64,000 nucleotides of DNA from Arthrobacter sp. YN. GTDB lineage: Bacteria; Actinomycetota; Actinomycetes; Actinomycetales; Micrococcaceae. The translations under genes were made by a program, and so were the position numbers. The DNA is taken from assembly GCF_002224285.1 (NCBI RefSeq), contig NZ_CP022436.1, positions 2,418,001 to 2,482,000 of the forward strand, given 5' to 3'. This document shows, one piece after another, positions 18,335 through 28,458 of this stretch. How positions within the stretch are numbered: position 1 is the first letter of the stretch; each line of letters begins with the position of its first letter. The notes under the pieces are model-generated. The model was not told the DNA's origin. It made no database searches and worked only from the letters and a program-made list of their open reading frames with translations.

Positions 18335-18374
18335 AGGGAGTCCCCAGTGAAGGGTGTACCAGTGGGGACTCCCT
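18335..18374. promoter_or_regulatory. Operator-like inverted repeat between CMD and XRE genes
   Basis: AGGGAGTCCCCA (18335-18346) and TGGGGACTCCCT (18363-18374) form a perfect 12-bp dyad with a 16-bp spacer in the 130-bp divergent gap. The position, 32 bp before the regulator start, is typical of an autoregulated operator. The XRE/MmyB-type regulator at 18406 is the obvious candidate ligand. Confidence 0.7.
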
Positions 18375-18405
18375 CTGGGGCCTTGGGCGGAATAGCGTTG
18401 TCTGT

Positions 18406-20285
<1,880 letters not shown>

Positions 20286-20306
20286 TCGCAGCAGAAGGAA
20301 AGCACA

Positions 20307-20732
20307 ATGACTGACAATGAATTCGACCAGATTTTCCCGCTCGGAGCCAAGAACGACGCCTACGCGCAGTACTTCATCGGCCAGAGCTACCTGGCCCTGC
20401 TCGCTGGCGGGAGCGTGCCGGTCAGCAACGTCTCCTTCGAGCCGGGATGCCGCAACAACTGGCACATCCACCACGGCACAGACGGTGGAGGCGACCAGAT
20501 CCTGCTGTGCACCGCGGGCAGCGGCTGGTACCAAGCAGAGGGCGGAGACCCCGTCAGCTTGGAGCCGGGTACGGTGATTCATGTCCCGGCCGGCACGAAG
20601 CACTGGCATGGGGCGAAGGGAAACTCGTGGTTCTCCCACGTCGCCTTCATCACCCCGGGCGAGAACGTCAGCAACGAATGGCTCGAGCCCGTCACCGACG
20701 AGGAGTACGGAAAACTGCAGCTAAGGAAGTGA
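20307..20732 (+). CDS. Cupin-domain protein
   Basis: 141 residues with AAGGAAA upstream. The metal-binding cupin motifs are present: G-x5-H-x-H (GCRNNWHIHHGTDGGG, with a downstream Gln/Glu position) and the second motif G-T-x-I-H-V-P-A-G-T-K-H-W-H. The length and the C-terminal NEWLEPVTDEEY match small single-domain cupins that accompany aldo/keto reductases and CMD proteins, sometimes annotated as quercetin-dioxygenase-like. The function is open. Confidence 0.88.
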   Translation: MTDNEFDQIFPLGAKNDAYAQYFIGQSYLALLAGGSVPVSNVSFEPGCRNNWHIHHGTDGGGDQILLCTAGSGWYQAEGGDPVSLEPGTVIHVPAGTKHWHGAKGNSWFSHVAFITPGENVSNEWLEPVTDEEYGKLQLRK

Positions 20733-20735
20733 AGC

Positions 20736-20860
20736 ATGAGCATCCTCAGCGAGAGCGACACTCTGGCCAACGGCGTCGAGATCCCCATGGCTCGGGCTCG
20801 GCACCTGGTTCATCGCCGACGACAAAGCAGCCTATGCGGTCCTCTCTACCTTGGACGGCC
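20736..20860 (+). pseudogene. Aldo/keto reductase N-terminal remnant, frameshifted
   Basis: A good ribosome site (AGGAAG) and ATG 20736 begin MSILSESDTLANGVEIPM, then a frame change gives GLGTWFIADDKAAYAV. Joined, this is the N-terminus of a diketogluconate-reductase-type aldo/keto reductase. Homology is lost after about 40 codons. It is the dead fourth gene of the XRE/AKR/cupin operon. Confidence 0.65.
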
Positions 20861-20939
20861 GCACTTCGCGGGATGCAACACGTCGACTACAACGAGCGCG
20901 CCCCTTTTCCTGGACTACAGCGGCAGGGGACGTAGCAGG

Positions 20940-21180
20940 ACGAAGTACCATCACCACTTGGACCCCGCAGCAGCTCGAGAAGATCAGGCTCCGCCGACGA
21001 CTTCCACGTCTCCCCAAACGGCGATGCCAGCATTATTTCCCGCACACTGACTTAGTCCTGGGTCGTCGTCGACGGGACGTGCACGTTCGCGCGGGCAACG
21101 GGCCCGCTTCCCGCTGGCACGGTTCAGCGATGAAGCAGGGGTCGTGCAGATCCGCGCCGGTGGCATAGGCGCTGAAGTCA
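20940..21180 (+). pseudogene. DUF2255-like remnant with several frameshifts
   Basis: Pieces in different frames are TITTWTPQQLEKI, then SADDFHVSPNGDAS, then VQIRAGGIGAEVT. In order these match the start, middle and end of DUF2255 proteins (TWTPEEL, then D-L/F-x-V-P/S, then G-x-I-x-A-G-G). Stops and at least two frame changes intervene. It follows the dead AKR fragment, so the 3' end of this operon has decayed. Confidence 0.55.
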
Positions 21181-21601
21181 CTTCCACCACGGTCTACGGC
21201 GGGATCAGTTACGGCATCGGCCCTTGGTTGCGGCCGGCGGCAGCCTACTTATACGCAGTGGGGGCGGGCAAGGACGGCCGGAGCGGCGTCTCAGTCCGAA
21301 GGGGATCTTCGAACACACGAGTGTTTTGTTGAGTAGGTACGAAGAGTACTCGTCATCAGGTCGGGGGAGTACGTCGCACTAGACACGGGCAATGCCCGGG
21401 CGGTCGAGTAGCACCAGGCGAACTTTGGCTGTTGGCATAGCCAGTCTCCAACAGCGGGCTACGCTGCAGGTTCTGGGCCACCCCTACTTTGCACGGAACA
21501 GCAAAACCGTAGCGGCGCGACTAGAAACATCGTTTAAGGTGGCACCCTCACTGAATTTCGAAGAAATCGATGAGGCACGGGCCTTGCCCGGGAGAGATCC
21601 C
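21181..21601. other. Intergenic region, no gene seen
   Basis: About 420 bp between the decayed operon end and the convergent TetR gene. No frame has a recognisable product, and no clear terminator or repeat was found. Confidence 0.5.
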
Positions 21602-22186
21602 TTAGGCGACCACCCAATTACGGGCCAGTGCATTGATAAGCGTCTCCCGTGAACACGGGAGATGGTCGTTGGACCAAAAGTAGAGCACGCGTTCGAGTTC
21701 GATAATGTTGGTAAGAACGACCGCGCGGGCCAGTTCGTCGTTTTCGAACGTCGACCGATACTTTTCCATATCGTCCACGACGTTCACCATGCCAGCAAGG
21801 AAGACCGAGTTCAATTCGGGTTCGAACGCCATAGCCTGCAGTGCTGTGCGCCCTACAGCTCCGTGATGCTCCCAGTATGCGATGAACTTGTCCAACCATT
21901 CACACACCGCAGGCTGCGAGAAGTCTCCGGCTTCATCGAAACTTCGGAATAGCTGGCCGACATCAGCCAGGTCAACTTCCTGCCAGGTAGCCAGCAGTGC
22001 CTCGGTCTTGTTTTTGAAGTGAATGTAGAACGTGGCTCGGCTCGTGTTGGCTCGGTCGACGATGCGTTCGATAGTCGTTGCGGTGAACCCCAACTCGGTA
22101 AACGCGGCGTGGGCTGCCTGAAGCAGCCGGCGGCGTGTGTCGGCCTGTTGTTCCTGGCGAAGAGTGAGCCGGCCATTCGAAGTCAT
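21602..22186 (-). CDS. TetR-family regulator, left copy
   Basis: 194 residues from ATG 22186, reading MTSNGRLTLRQEQQADTRRR. The HTH region ATTIERIVDRANTSRATFY is a standard TetR N-terminal domain. It is clearly paralogous to the regulator at 43993-44577 along the whole length: both have LTLRQEQQA, NTSRATFY, NK(T/S)EALLATW and an ending ELERVLYFW followed by a short helix. The two genes bracket the catabolic cluster on the same strand. It probably senses a pathway intermediate. The upstream CTAACGATTGTCCAGTG (22197-22213) partly resembles the operator motif found at the other promoters. Confidence 0.9.
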   Translation of the reverse strand: MTSNGRLTLRQEQQADTRRRLLQAAHAAFTELGFTATTIERIVDRANTSRATFYIHFKNKTEALLATWQEVDLADVGQLFRSFDEAGDFSQPAVCEWLDKFIAYWEHHGAVGRTALQAMAFEPELNSVFLAGMVNVVDDMEKYRSTFENDELARAVVLTNIIELERVLYFWSNDHLPCSRETLINALARNWVVA

Positions 22187-22285
22187 GTCACCAACCCTAA
22201 CGATTGTCCAGTGAGTAAACAAATACCTAACCATCACACGAATGCGCCCGTGGATAGTTGCGGGAGGCAACATGTGATGACCGGC

Positions 22286-22325
22286 GACGTGGTCCTGCCA
22301 GTGCGGCCGCTGTCAGGACCACGTC
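22286..22325. terminator. Terminator-like hairpin between livJ-like and TetR genes
   Basis: GACGTGGTCCTG and CAGGACCACGTC form a perfect 12-bp stem with a 16-nt loop, starting 10 bp after the ABC solute-binding gene stop. No T run follows on the minus strand, so it may slow or stabilise rather than fully terminate the transcript. Confidence 0.5.
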
Positions 22326-22334
22326 ACTTAGTGT

Positions 22335-23540
22335 TTAGAAGCCGAGCTTGCCCGAGATGTCGAAGGGCTCTCCGTCAGGTACGTAGGAACCGTCCTTCGA
22401 CACATACCGTTGGAACGTGCTGACTGCGGTGCGAGGGCTCAGCGGGAAGTACCCGGCGTCCTTCGTGAAGTCGACGGGCGGGAATAGGCCCGTATCGATG
22501 ACGGTTCCGGGCGTGTTGAGAAGATCGATAAGGGCCTGGCCCGTGACCTCTCCGCTTACTTTGCCGGCGAGCTGGGCGAAGGCAAGGACTCCGGCATATG
22601 AGTTCAGAGCTGTTTCGTCGACCACCACATTCGAATCTTTCTTCTTCATGGCGGCGACCGCGTCAAGAACAGCCTTCTTGCCCGTCGAAGGGAAGTAGAA
22701 GTCGGAGTAGGTGTACAGGCCCTGGCCGGCTTTGCCGAGCTGCGCCAGCGTTGGCTCCGGGAGCACGAGGGTGCTTCCCATGACGCTTGTGTACTTCGCG
22801 TTACTCTGGCTGAGGGCGGTGAGGATTCCTGCGGCCTGCTGAGAACCGACGCCGTATATTCCGCAATTGCCTGCATCAGTCATCTGTGACGCTACTGACA
22901 AGAAGTCGGTCGTGGTGGCGGGGAAGAGTACATTGGTGAGATTGATGCCGATTTTGTCAGCTACGGGCTTGAAGAAGTTGGTGAAGTTACCGTCGGCACT
23001 GGCGCTCTCCGGTGAGATCTGGGCGGCCGTAGTGCATAGGTTTCTCTGCTTGAGGTCATAAAGAGCGGCTGCGAATGGGCCACCCGAAGAAAACACCGGG
23101 AAGGAGACTTTGCTGGTCGACTCCTGTTGGCTGACTGCGGTGGGGAGCAGATACGGAATTCCGTTCTTTTCCAGCTGAGGCACAATGTTGTCGCCAAACA
23201 ACGTGAAGGCGCCAACTACGGCCAGCACTCCATCGTCGACTGCTTGCCGACCGCAGTTTGTTGCCCCATTGGGGCTGCCCTGATCGTCGCAGGGGACGAT
23301 CTCAATTGAGCGTCCGTTGACTCCTCCGTTTGCGTTGATCTCATCGGCGGCGGCCTCCGCGGCCGTCTGGATCTGCTTCAGGGGAAAGGGCGGTTGCGTG
23401 AACGATCCGAAGACCATGACTTTTAGTGAGTCTCCGGCCGGTTGTTGGCCTGGTTCGGAGCCGCTTCCGGCGGAACAACCCGCCAGAGAAACGATGGTTG
23501 CGACGACTGCGCCGATCGCGAGGGGTGTACGTAGCTTCAT
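22335..23540 (-). CDS. Branched-chain-type ABC substrate-binding lipoprotein (LivJ-like)
   Basis: 401 residues from ATG 23540 with AAGGAAG upstream. It has a lipoprotein signal with lipobox LAGC at about residue 21. The mature part starts with VFGSFTQPPFPLKQIQTAA, then AADEINANGGVNGRSIEIVP, the hallmark of type I periplasmic binding proteins of the Leu/Ile/Val family. Such proteins often bind aromatic acids in catabolic clusters. Two Cys pairs (PCDDQG, TNCGR) may form a disulfide. It is the last gene of the import operon. Confidence 0.9.
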   Translation of the reverse strand: MKLRTPLAIGAVVATIVSLAGCSAGSGSEPGQQPAGDSLKVMVFGSFTQPPFPLKQIQTAAEAAADEINANGGVNGRSIEIVPCDDQGSPNGATNCGRQAVDDGVLAVVGAFTLFGDNIVPQLEKNGIPYLLPTAVSQQESTSKVSFPVFSSGGPFAAALYDLKQRNLCTTAAQISPESASADGNFTNFFKPVADKIGINLTNVLFPATTTDFLSVASQMTDAGNCGIYGVGSQQAAGILTALSQSNAKYTSVMGSTLVLPEPTLAQLGKAGQGLYTYSDFYFPSTGKKAVLDAVAAMKKKDSNVVVDETALNSYAGVLAFAQLAGKVSGEVTGQALIDLLNTPGTVIDTGLFPPVDFTKDAGYFPLSPRTAVSTFQRYVSKDGSYVPDGEPFDISGKLGF

Positions 23541-23595
23541 CTTTGCTTCCTTGCAGTGATGGTTGGGGTTAGTGGTGCCAGATCTTTGGCCGTTG

Positions 23596-24279
23596 TTATG
23601 CGGCGCTTAGGTACAGATCGGTGATGGCAGCCGGTGTTATTTCGTGTGCTGGTGCCTCAAGCGCGAGCGAACCTTGGGCAAGTACGCAAACCCTGTCGAC
23701 CTTCGACAGGGCCGCGTTCACGTGCTGCTCGACGAGAAGGACTGCAGCACCGTCATTGGCTGCTTGACGCAGAGCGTTCAGCAACCTCTGGACGATTTTT
23801 GGGGCCAGACCCAGTGAGAGTTCATCGGCCAGTATGAGGCGCGGGCGGGAAGCGAGGATGCGCGCCAGGGCGAGCATCTGTTGTTGACCGCCGGAAAGCA
23901 AACCCGCTTGAATGTGAAGGTGATCCGCAAGTTCGGGGAAGAAGGTCAGTGCCGCTTCCACGGTTCCTTTGCCCAGCAGGAGGTTTTCCTTGGTGGTTAG
24001 TCCTGCGAAAATTGTCTTGTCGTCGGTGAGTACCGCCAATCCTGCGCGAGCTGCTTTGTAGAGGGATCCCGGATGCGGTTCTCCAAAGAGTTTTATTGAT
24101 CCGGAGATGGGCCGCAGTGCGCCTGCGACGGTGAGCAGTGTGGTGGTCTTCCCGGCTCCGTTGGCCCCAAACAGAGCAACGATTTCGCCGGGGTTGATCG
24201 CTAGGTCCACTCCGGAGACGATGGCCCGGTTGTTGTAACCTGCCGCCACACCGTTCAGCTCAAGTAGGTTCTTATCCAT
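23596..24279 (-). CDS. ABC transporter ATP-binding protein (LivF-like)
   Basis: 227 residues from ATG 24279, overlapping the end of the upstream fusion gene by 8 bp. Walker A GANGAGKTTTLL, signature LSGGQQQMLALARIL, Walker B LILADELSLGLAP and switch His in LLVEQHV are intact. SLGLAP after Walker B is typical of LivF. With the LivG domain of the fusion protein it supplies the second nucleotide-binding half of the importer. Confidence 0.92.
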   Translation of the reverse strand: MDKNLLELNGVAAGYNNRAIVSGVDLAINPGEIVALFGANGAGKTTTLLTVAGALRPISGSIKLFGEPHPGSLYKAARAGLAVLTDDKTIFAGLTTKENLLLGKGTVEAALTFFPELADHLHIQAGLLSGGQQQMLALARILASRPRLILADELSLGLAPKIVQRLLNALRQAANDGAAVLLVEQHVNAALSKVDRVCVLAQGSLALEAPAHEITPAAITDLYLSAA

Positions 24280-26968
24280 TGGTGCTCTCCATCTCGTGCT
24301 CTTCTTCGATTCCGCCAAGGTAGGAAGCGATAACGGCAGGGTCGCGGCGGACGTCTGAGGGAGTGCCCGTCGCGATGATGGCACCGAAGTCGAGCGCGAC
24401 CATGTCGTCGGAGACGCTCATGACCAGGTCGACATCGTGCTCGATGAGCAGGACCGCGACATTCCAGTCGTCGGCGATACGTCGGATCAGTGTGCGTAGC
24501 TCTTGCCGTTCCTGCATGCCGAGTCCGGCTGCGGGTTCGTCAAGAAGCAGGACCCGCGGGTTGCCGGCCAAGGCCCGGGCGATGGCGAGGAGTCGTCGTT
24601 CGCCGTAGCTAAGGTCTCTGGGCAGATCATTGAGCCTGTCGGTGAGATCAAAAGTGCGGATCGCAGCGGCCGCGGCCGGGCTGAGCTGTGGTTTTCCGGG
24701 GAACAATGCTGCCAGGAAGATGCGCCATTTTGGAGGCCGCTCTGCGGCGATAACCAGATTGTCGGCGACGGTGAGGTCTTCGAAAAGTTCGAGAGACTGA
24801 AATGATCTGGCGATGCCTCGGCGGGCTCGTGCGGTGATCGAGGCCTTGCTGAGGTCTTCACCGTCGAGTGAAATCGTCCCGCTGCTGGGTGACGCGAACC
24901 CTGTGATTGCATCCACGAGCGTAGTCTTTCCGGCTCCGTTCGGGCCGATTACTCCCATGACCCGGCCTGCGGTGAGTCTCAGATCAACGGACTTGACGAC
25001 GTCAACAGATCCAAACCGGACGGTGAAGCCGCTGACCTCTAAGAACGCCGGCTCTATTGCCGGACGCTTAATACTTTCCGGGGGAACGGCAATTTGCTGC
25101 GGCTTGCCCCGAAGTCCCGGGATTTTCCGTAGTACCGGGATAGCGCTGGCTACTGCACCGCTGGGTGAGGCGATCACCGTGACGATGAGGAGGATGCCGC
25201 CCACAAGTCCGAAGATTGCTCCGGGTGCCACTTTCAGAAGGAGCAGTCCTACAACTGAACTCGGCTCGGTTATGGTCCCAAGGAGGGCGCCGCTGACATA
25301 TCCGACACCGCCCACTGTTATCTCGGCGATGGCGTTGAGGGAGAAGAACGGGTCAAAGCGTCCGCCCGGGTTGCCCAAGACGATGAAGAAGTTGGTAAAC
25401 GCCAGGAGGACACCCCCTGTTCCGGCGATCACGGCCGAAATGAGGAACGCGGTCAGTTTGGTTGAAGCCACGTTGATTCCCAGGGCAGCGGAGGCTCGTT
25501 CGTTGGCTCGAACGGCTACCATCCGGCGCCCCCATGTGGATCGCCGTACGTTGAGAACGGCAAGGCCGGTCAGCAGGGCGGCGATCAGGACGATGACAGC
25601 GTACCGTCGGGGCTCTTCGATGGCACTGATCGGAATTCCGAAGATTTCCGGGTTGCTGACGTCCAGCCCTGCGACACCGTTTGTTATCAGGCGGTTGTCC
25701 AGAACGACTGTTTGGAAGACCACAGCCAGGCCCAGCGTGACGATGGCGAGGTTGATTCCGCGGGTTCTCACCGCTGGTAGGCCAACGATGAGTCCGACGG
25801 GGAGTGTCGCGAGGACTCCGACCAGGGCTGCGGGGAGAAAGCTCCATCCGGCGTTGGCGACCAGTTGGCCAGAGACGAGGGCGGCCACCCCTGCCAGTGC
25901 ATATGAGGCAAGGGACAATTGGCCGGCGTACCCCGTAACCACGACAAGAGACATCAGGATTATCGCGGAGATGAGGCCGGCCGATACCGCGCTGACCCAG
26001 CGCTCAGGCAAAATCCACAGCACCAGTGCTCCGGTAATGACCGTCGCAACAAGCAAGGGAAGGCGCGGGACGACTCCAAGGCTAACCGAGGGCAGGCGTT
26101 CGGCAAGTTCCCCTCGTGCAGGCAATGATCGTCCGCGGAAAACCAAGATGATGACGATCACGATGAAGGGAATGGCATCTTGGATGCCGGGGACGGTGCT
26201 GAAGCGTCCGATGACTCCCTGTGCCATGCCGATGCCGATGGCCCCTACGAAAGCTAGCCACAGTGACGACATCTTTCCCAGGAGAGCCGCCGAAAGCACG
26301 GGGACAATGAGTGCTACACACAGTGTTGGGCTGAGGGAACTGATAGGGGCGAGAAGCACTCCGGCCAGGCCTGCGAGCATTCCCGCCAGCGTCCAGTTGA
26401 TAGCGCTTACCAGTTGCGGTGACCAACGGCCGAGCGCGGCCAGTGATCGGGGATTTTCCGCTAGCGCTGATGTGGCTCTCCCGAATGAGGTGAGGCGGTA
26501 GAGGAGATACAGGCCGACTGTCAGAGCGAGGCAAATGAAGAAGACAATGACCCGGTCTGCCCCTATGGTGAAGTCACCTTCGCCGATGGACCCGGATGGA
26601 AGCCACGCGGGTACCACTTGTGCGAGGTGGCCGTATCGCAGGTTCAAGATGGACTGAATGATGAGGAGTACGCCAATGGTGGCAATTGCTCGCGTAAGTA
26701 CGCTCGCGTTGCGAAGTGCCCGCATCGTGATCAGTTCGATGAGCAACCCCACGAGTCCGCCACCGATCACGGCAAGGGGGATCGCGACATACGTCGGAAG
26801 GGCTGCTTGCAGTTCGTTGTAGAAGTATGCGGCACAGATCGCGACGGCCGCATGAGCGAAGTTGACGACTCTTGACGCCCGATAGGCGACGTTCACACCG
26901 AGAGCCAAGAGACCGTATATGGCGCCCGAGGCGGCACCAAAAATGGCAAATTTCAGGATTTCAGACAT
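24272..26968 (-). CDS. Fused LivH-LivM-LivG ABC importer protein
   Basis: 898 residues in one uninterrupted frame. Residues 1 to about 285 are a LivH-type permease (ASGAIYGLLALGVNVAYRAS, RAIATIGVLLIIQS). Residues about 310-620 are a LivM-type permease (GYAGQLSLASYALAGVAA, PAVRTRGINLAIVTLGLA, FFSLNAIAEITVGG). From about 645 comes a LivG-type ATPase with Walker A GPNGAGKTTLVD, signature LSYGERRLLAIARAL and Walker B VLLLDEPAAGLG. The three parts are normally separate genes. LivM-LivG fusions are common in actinobacteria, while the triple fusion is less usual. With LivF and the solute-binding protein this makes a complete importer, probably for the aromatic substrate. Confidence 0.9.
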   Translation of the reverse strand: MSEILKFAIFGAASGAIYGLLALGVNVAYRASRVVNFAHAAVAICAAYFYNELQAALPTYVAIPLAVIGGGLVGLLIELITMRALRNASVLTRAIATIGVLLIIQSILNLRYGHLAQVVPAWLPSGSIGEGDFTIGADRVIVFFICLALTVGLYLLYRLTSFGRATSALAENPRSLAALGRWSPQLVSAINWTLAGMLAGLAGVLLAPISSLSPTLCVALIVPVLSAALLGKMSSLWLAFVGAIGIGMAQGVIGRFSTVPGIQDAIPFIVIVIILVFRGRSLPARGELAERLPSVSLGVVPRLPLLVATVITGALVLWILPERWVSAVSAGLISAIILMSLVVVTGYAGQLSLASYALAGVAALVSGQLVANAGWSFLPAALVGVLATLPVGLIVGLPAVRTRGINLAIVTLGLAVVFQTVVLDNRLITNGVAGLDVSNPEIFGIPISAIEEPRRYAVIVLIAALLTGLAVLNVRRSTWGRRMVAVRANERASAALGINVASTKLTAFLISAVIAGTGGVLLAFTNFFIVLGNPGGRFDPFFSLNAIAEITVGGVGYVSGALLGTITEPSSVVGLLLLKVAPGAIFGLVGGILLIVTVIASPSGAVASAIPVLRKIPGLRGKPQQIAVPPESIKRPAIEPAFLEVSGFTVRFGSVDVVKSVDLRLTAGRVMGVIGPNGAGKTTLVDAITGFASPSSGTISLDGEDLSKASITARARRGIARSFQSLELFEDLTVADNLVIAAERPPKWRIFLAALFPGKPQLSPAAAAAIRTFDLTDRLNDLPRDLSYGERRLLAIARALAGNPRVLLLDEPAAGLGMQERQELRTLIRRIADDWNVAVLLIEHDVDLVMSVSDDMVALDFGAIIATGTPSDVRRDPAVIASYLGGIEEEHEMESTNG

Positions 26969-26982
26969 TGGAGCCCACCGCT

Positions 26983-28311
26983 CTAGACGGTTGCAGCAGT
27001 ATCGAGGCGGCGCTTGTCCTCTTTGTACGGGGCGCCTGCGACGACTGCCCGTATCTCCTTTTGCCGTTCCCCTTGAGCTCCCCAGGTCACAGTCACCTCG
27101 GTGCCGGGGTCTGCAAAGTCAGGGTCAACGACAGCAAGAGAAATCATCTGCCGGAAGTGCGGGCTGAAGCAACGGGAAACGGACGCCCCGACAAGTTCGT
27201 CACCTGACCGGACAGCATCCACGCGCAAAAGGCCAAGACCACCCCGAGGCAGCTGCATGGGCTCGTAGGGGTTTTCATCGAACAGCGACGAAATCACTTC
27301 CGCGCAGTCTTTGGAATCCCAGACAAGCGTGACATGCTTGCGTCCTTCACGGCCGGCTTCGGCCTCCAGTGCTGCCCGTCCGGTGAAGTCGTGGTCGAAA
27401 GCAACATTGCGTCCCCACCCGAGTTCATAGGGGGAGTAGTAGAAGTCCGACGGTCCGGCCGTGGGATAGCTGCCGTGCGTCTTGGTCAGGAACGACCAGA
27501 TAACCGAGTCACTCATCAGATTTCCGAATTCCTCGTTGCCGTGGTCTACCCAGGCCGGGATGAAGTCAACGCCGGGCGTGGGGAACGAGGCCTCGACGTG
27601 ATTGATCATGCGGGCGCGGGCGCCTTGCCGTTCAAGCCCGAACTTGGCCCCGTGCTGCAGAATGGCGTTCCACACGCCGATTGAATCGTTCATGTCTCCG
27701 TGGAGTTCATATCCAAGTTCGCCTGCCATGCCTTGGCGCAGCACGCGTACTTTTGCCCCGGCGATTTGTCGGTCCTCGAACCGCATGAACCGCAGGCCGG
27801 CGACGGTTTCGTCCACAATTTCATTGAGCAACGCCAACGAGCTTGGGCCTTGGAGTTGGATAATGAACCGCTGACCAGTCAGGTCAGTAGCGACGGCGTC
27901 GTAACTGCCCTTCTGGAATAGGTAGTTGGCCCAGATGACACCAGGCGTGCTCGTGTAGTGGTATTCATTCTCGCCCAGCTTCATCAGGATGCCTTCGCCC
28001 ATGACCTTGCCCTGCTCGTTACAGAGCACCAGGTGCTTGGCTTGGCCGACGCCGTAGTTCTCGAAGCTGTTCACTGCGATGGAGTTGAAGAAGCGCGTGG
28101 CATCCGGGCCTTCAACATGCATGTGCAAAAGGACGGGAGTCCAGTCGCCCACAAAGCATGTGGACTTAGCAGCCCTGGACTCGATTTCCCATCCTCGATA
28201 CTCGTCGGGCTCAAGTCCCAGACCTTCGATCACATAGCGCGAGACTGTGGGGTCGAACGGAACGCTGGACACGTGAGCGAGGGTATGGACTGGTCCTTTT
28301 TCGTCAACCAT
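26983..28311 (-). CDS. GcvT-family tetrahydrofolate demethylase, LigM-like (copy 1)
   Basis: 442 residues from ATG 28311, which has AAAGGAGAA upstream; an upstream in-frame ATG at 28338 lacks one. Glycine-cleavage T-protein-type folate fold: LRQGMAGELGYELHG with the folate-binding Glu and MINHVEASFPTPGVDFIP. The C-terminal barrel contains the GTEVTVTWGAQG segment. Length and the ESRAAKSTCFVGDWTPV start fit the vanillate/syringate O-demethylase group (LigM, DesA) and dicamba-type demethylases, which move a methyl group from an aryl ether to tetrahydrofolate. It is first in the operon with the importer. A second, divergent copy is at 40520-41806. The substrate is not certain. Confidence 0.8.
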   Translation of the reverse strand: MVDEKGPVHTLAHVSSVPFDPTVSRYVIEGLGLEPDEYRGWEIESRAAKSTCFVGDWTPVLLHMHVEGPDATRFFNSIAVNSFENYGVGQAKHLVLCNEQGKVMGEGILMKLGENEYHYTSTPGVIWANYLFQKGSYDAVATDLTGQRFIIQLQGPSSLALLNEIVDETVAGLRFMRFEDRQIAGAKVRVLRQGMAGELGYELHGDMNDSIGVWNAILQHGAKFGLERQGARARMINHVEASFPTPGVDFIPAWVDHGNEEFGNLMSDSVIWSFLTKTHGSYPTAGPSDFYYSPYELGWGRNVAFDHDFTGRAALEAEAGREGRKHVTLVWDSKDCAEVISSLFDENPYEPMQLPRGGLGLLRVDAVRSGDELVGASVSRCFSPHFRQMISLAVVDPDFADPGTEVTVTWGAQGERQKEIRAVVAGAPYKEDKRRLDTAATV

Positions 28312-28390
28312 GGCGGGGATTCTCCTTTGAATTTCCATCTGCCTGGCTACCGTCTGTGGTGACCAAGCTCATAATGAACTATAGTTGATT

Positions 28391-28425
28391 CATTAGATGC
28401 GCGTCTACTCACAATATTTAGACGC
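28391..28425. promoter_or_regulatory. TetR-type operator, site A
   Basis: CATTAGATGCGCGTCTAC (28391-28408), followed by a third half-site, makes GCGTCTA-N11-TAGACGC (28401-28425), a perfect dyad. It lies in the 147-bp gap between the divergent demethylase and flavin hydroxylase operons. The same 18-bp motif recurs at 43910 and 44607, so I take it as the binding site of one or both flanking TetR proteins. Confidence 0.65.
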
Positions 28426-28458
28426 CGAACTGATGAGTCAATCATCAAAGGAGATGCT

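Noticed and set aside
24813..26501. A 562-codon plus-strand open frame.
   Set aside because: It is antisense to the Liv fusion gene, Arg/Pro/Thr-rich and without domains; it is a shadow of high-G+C coding sequence.
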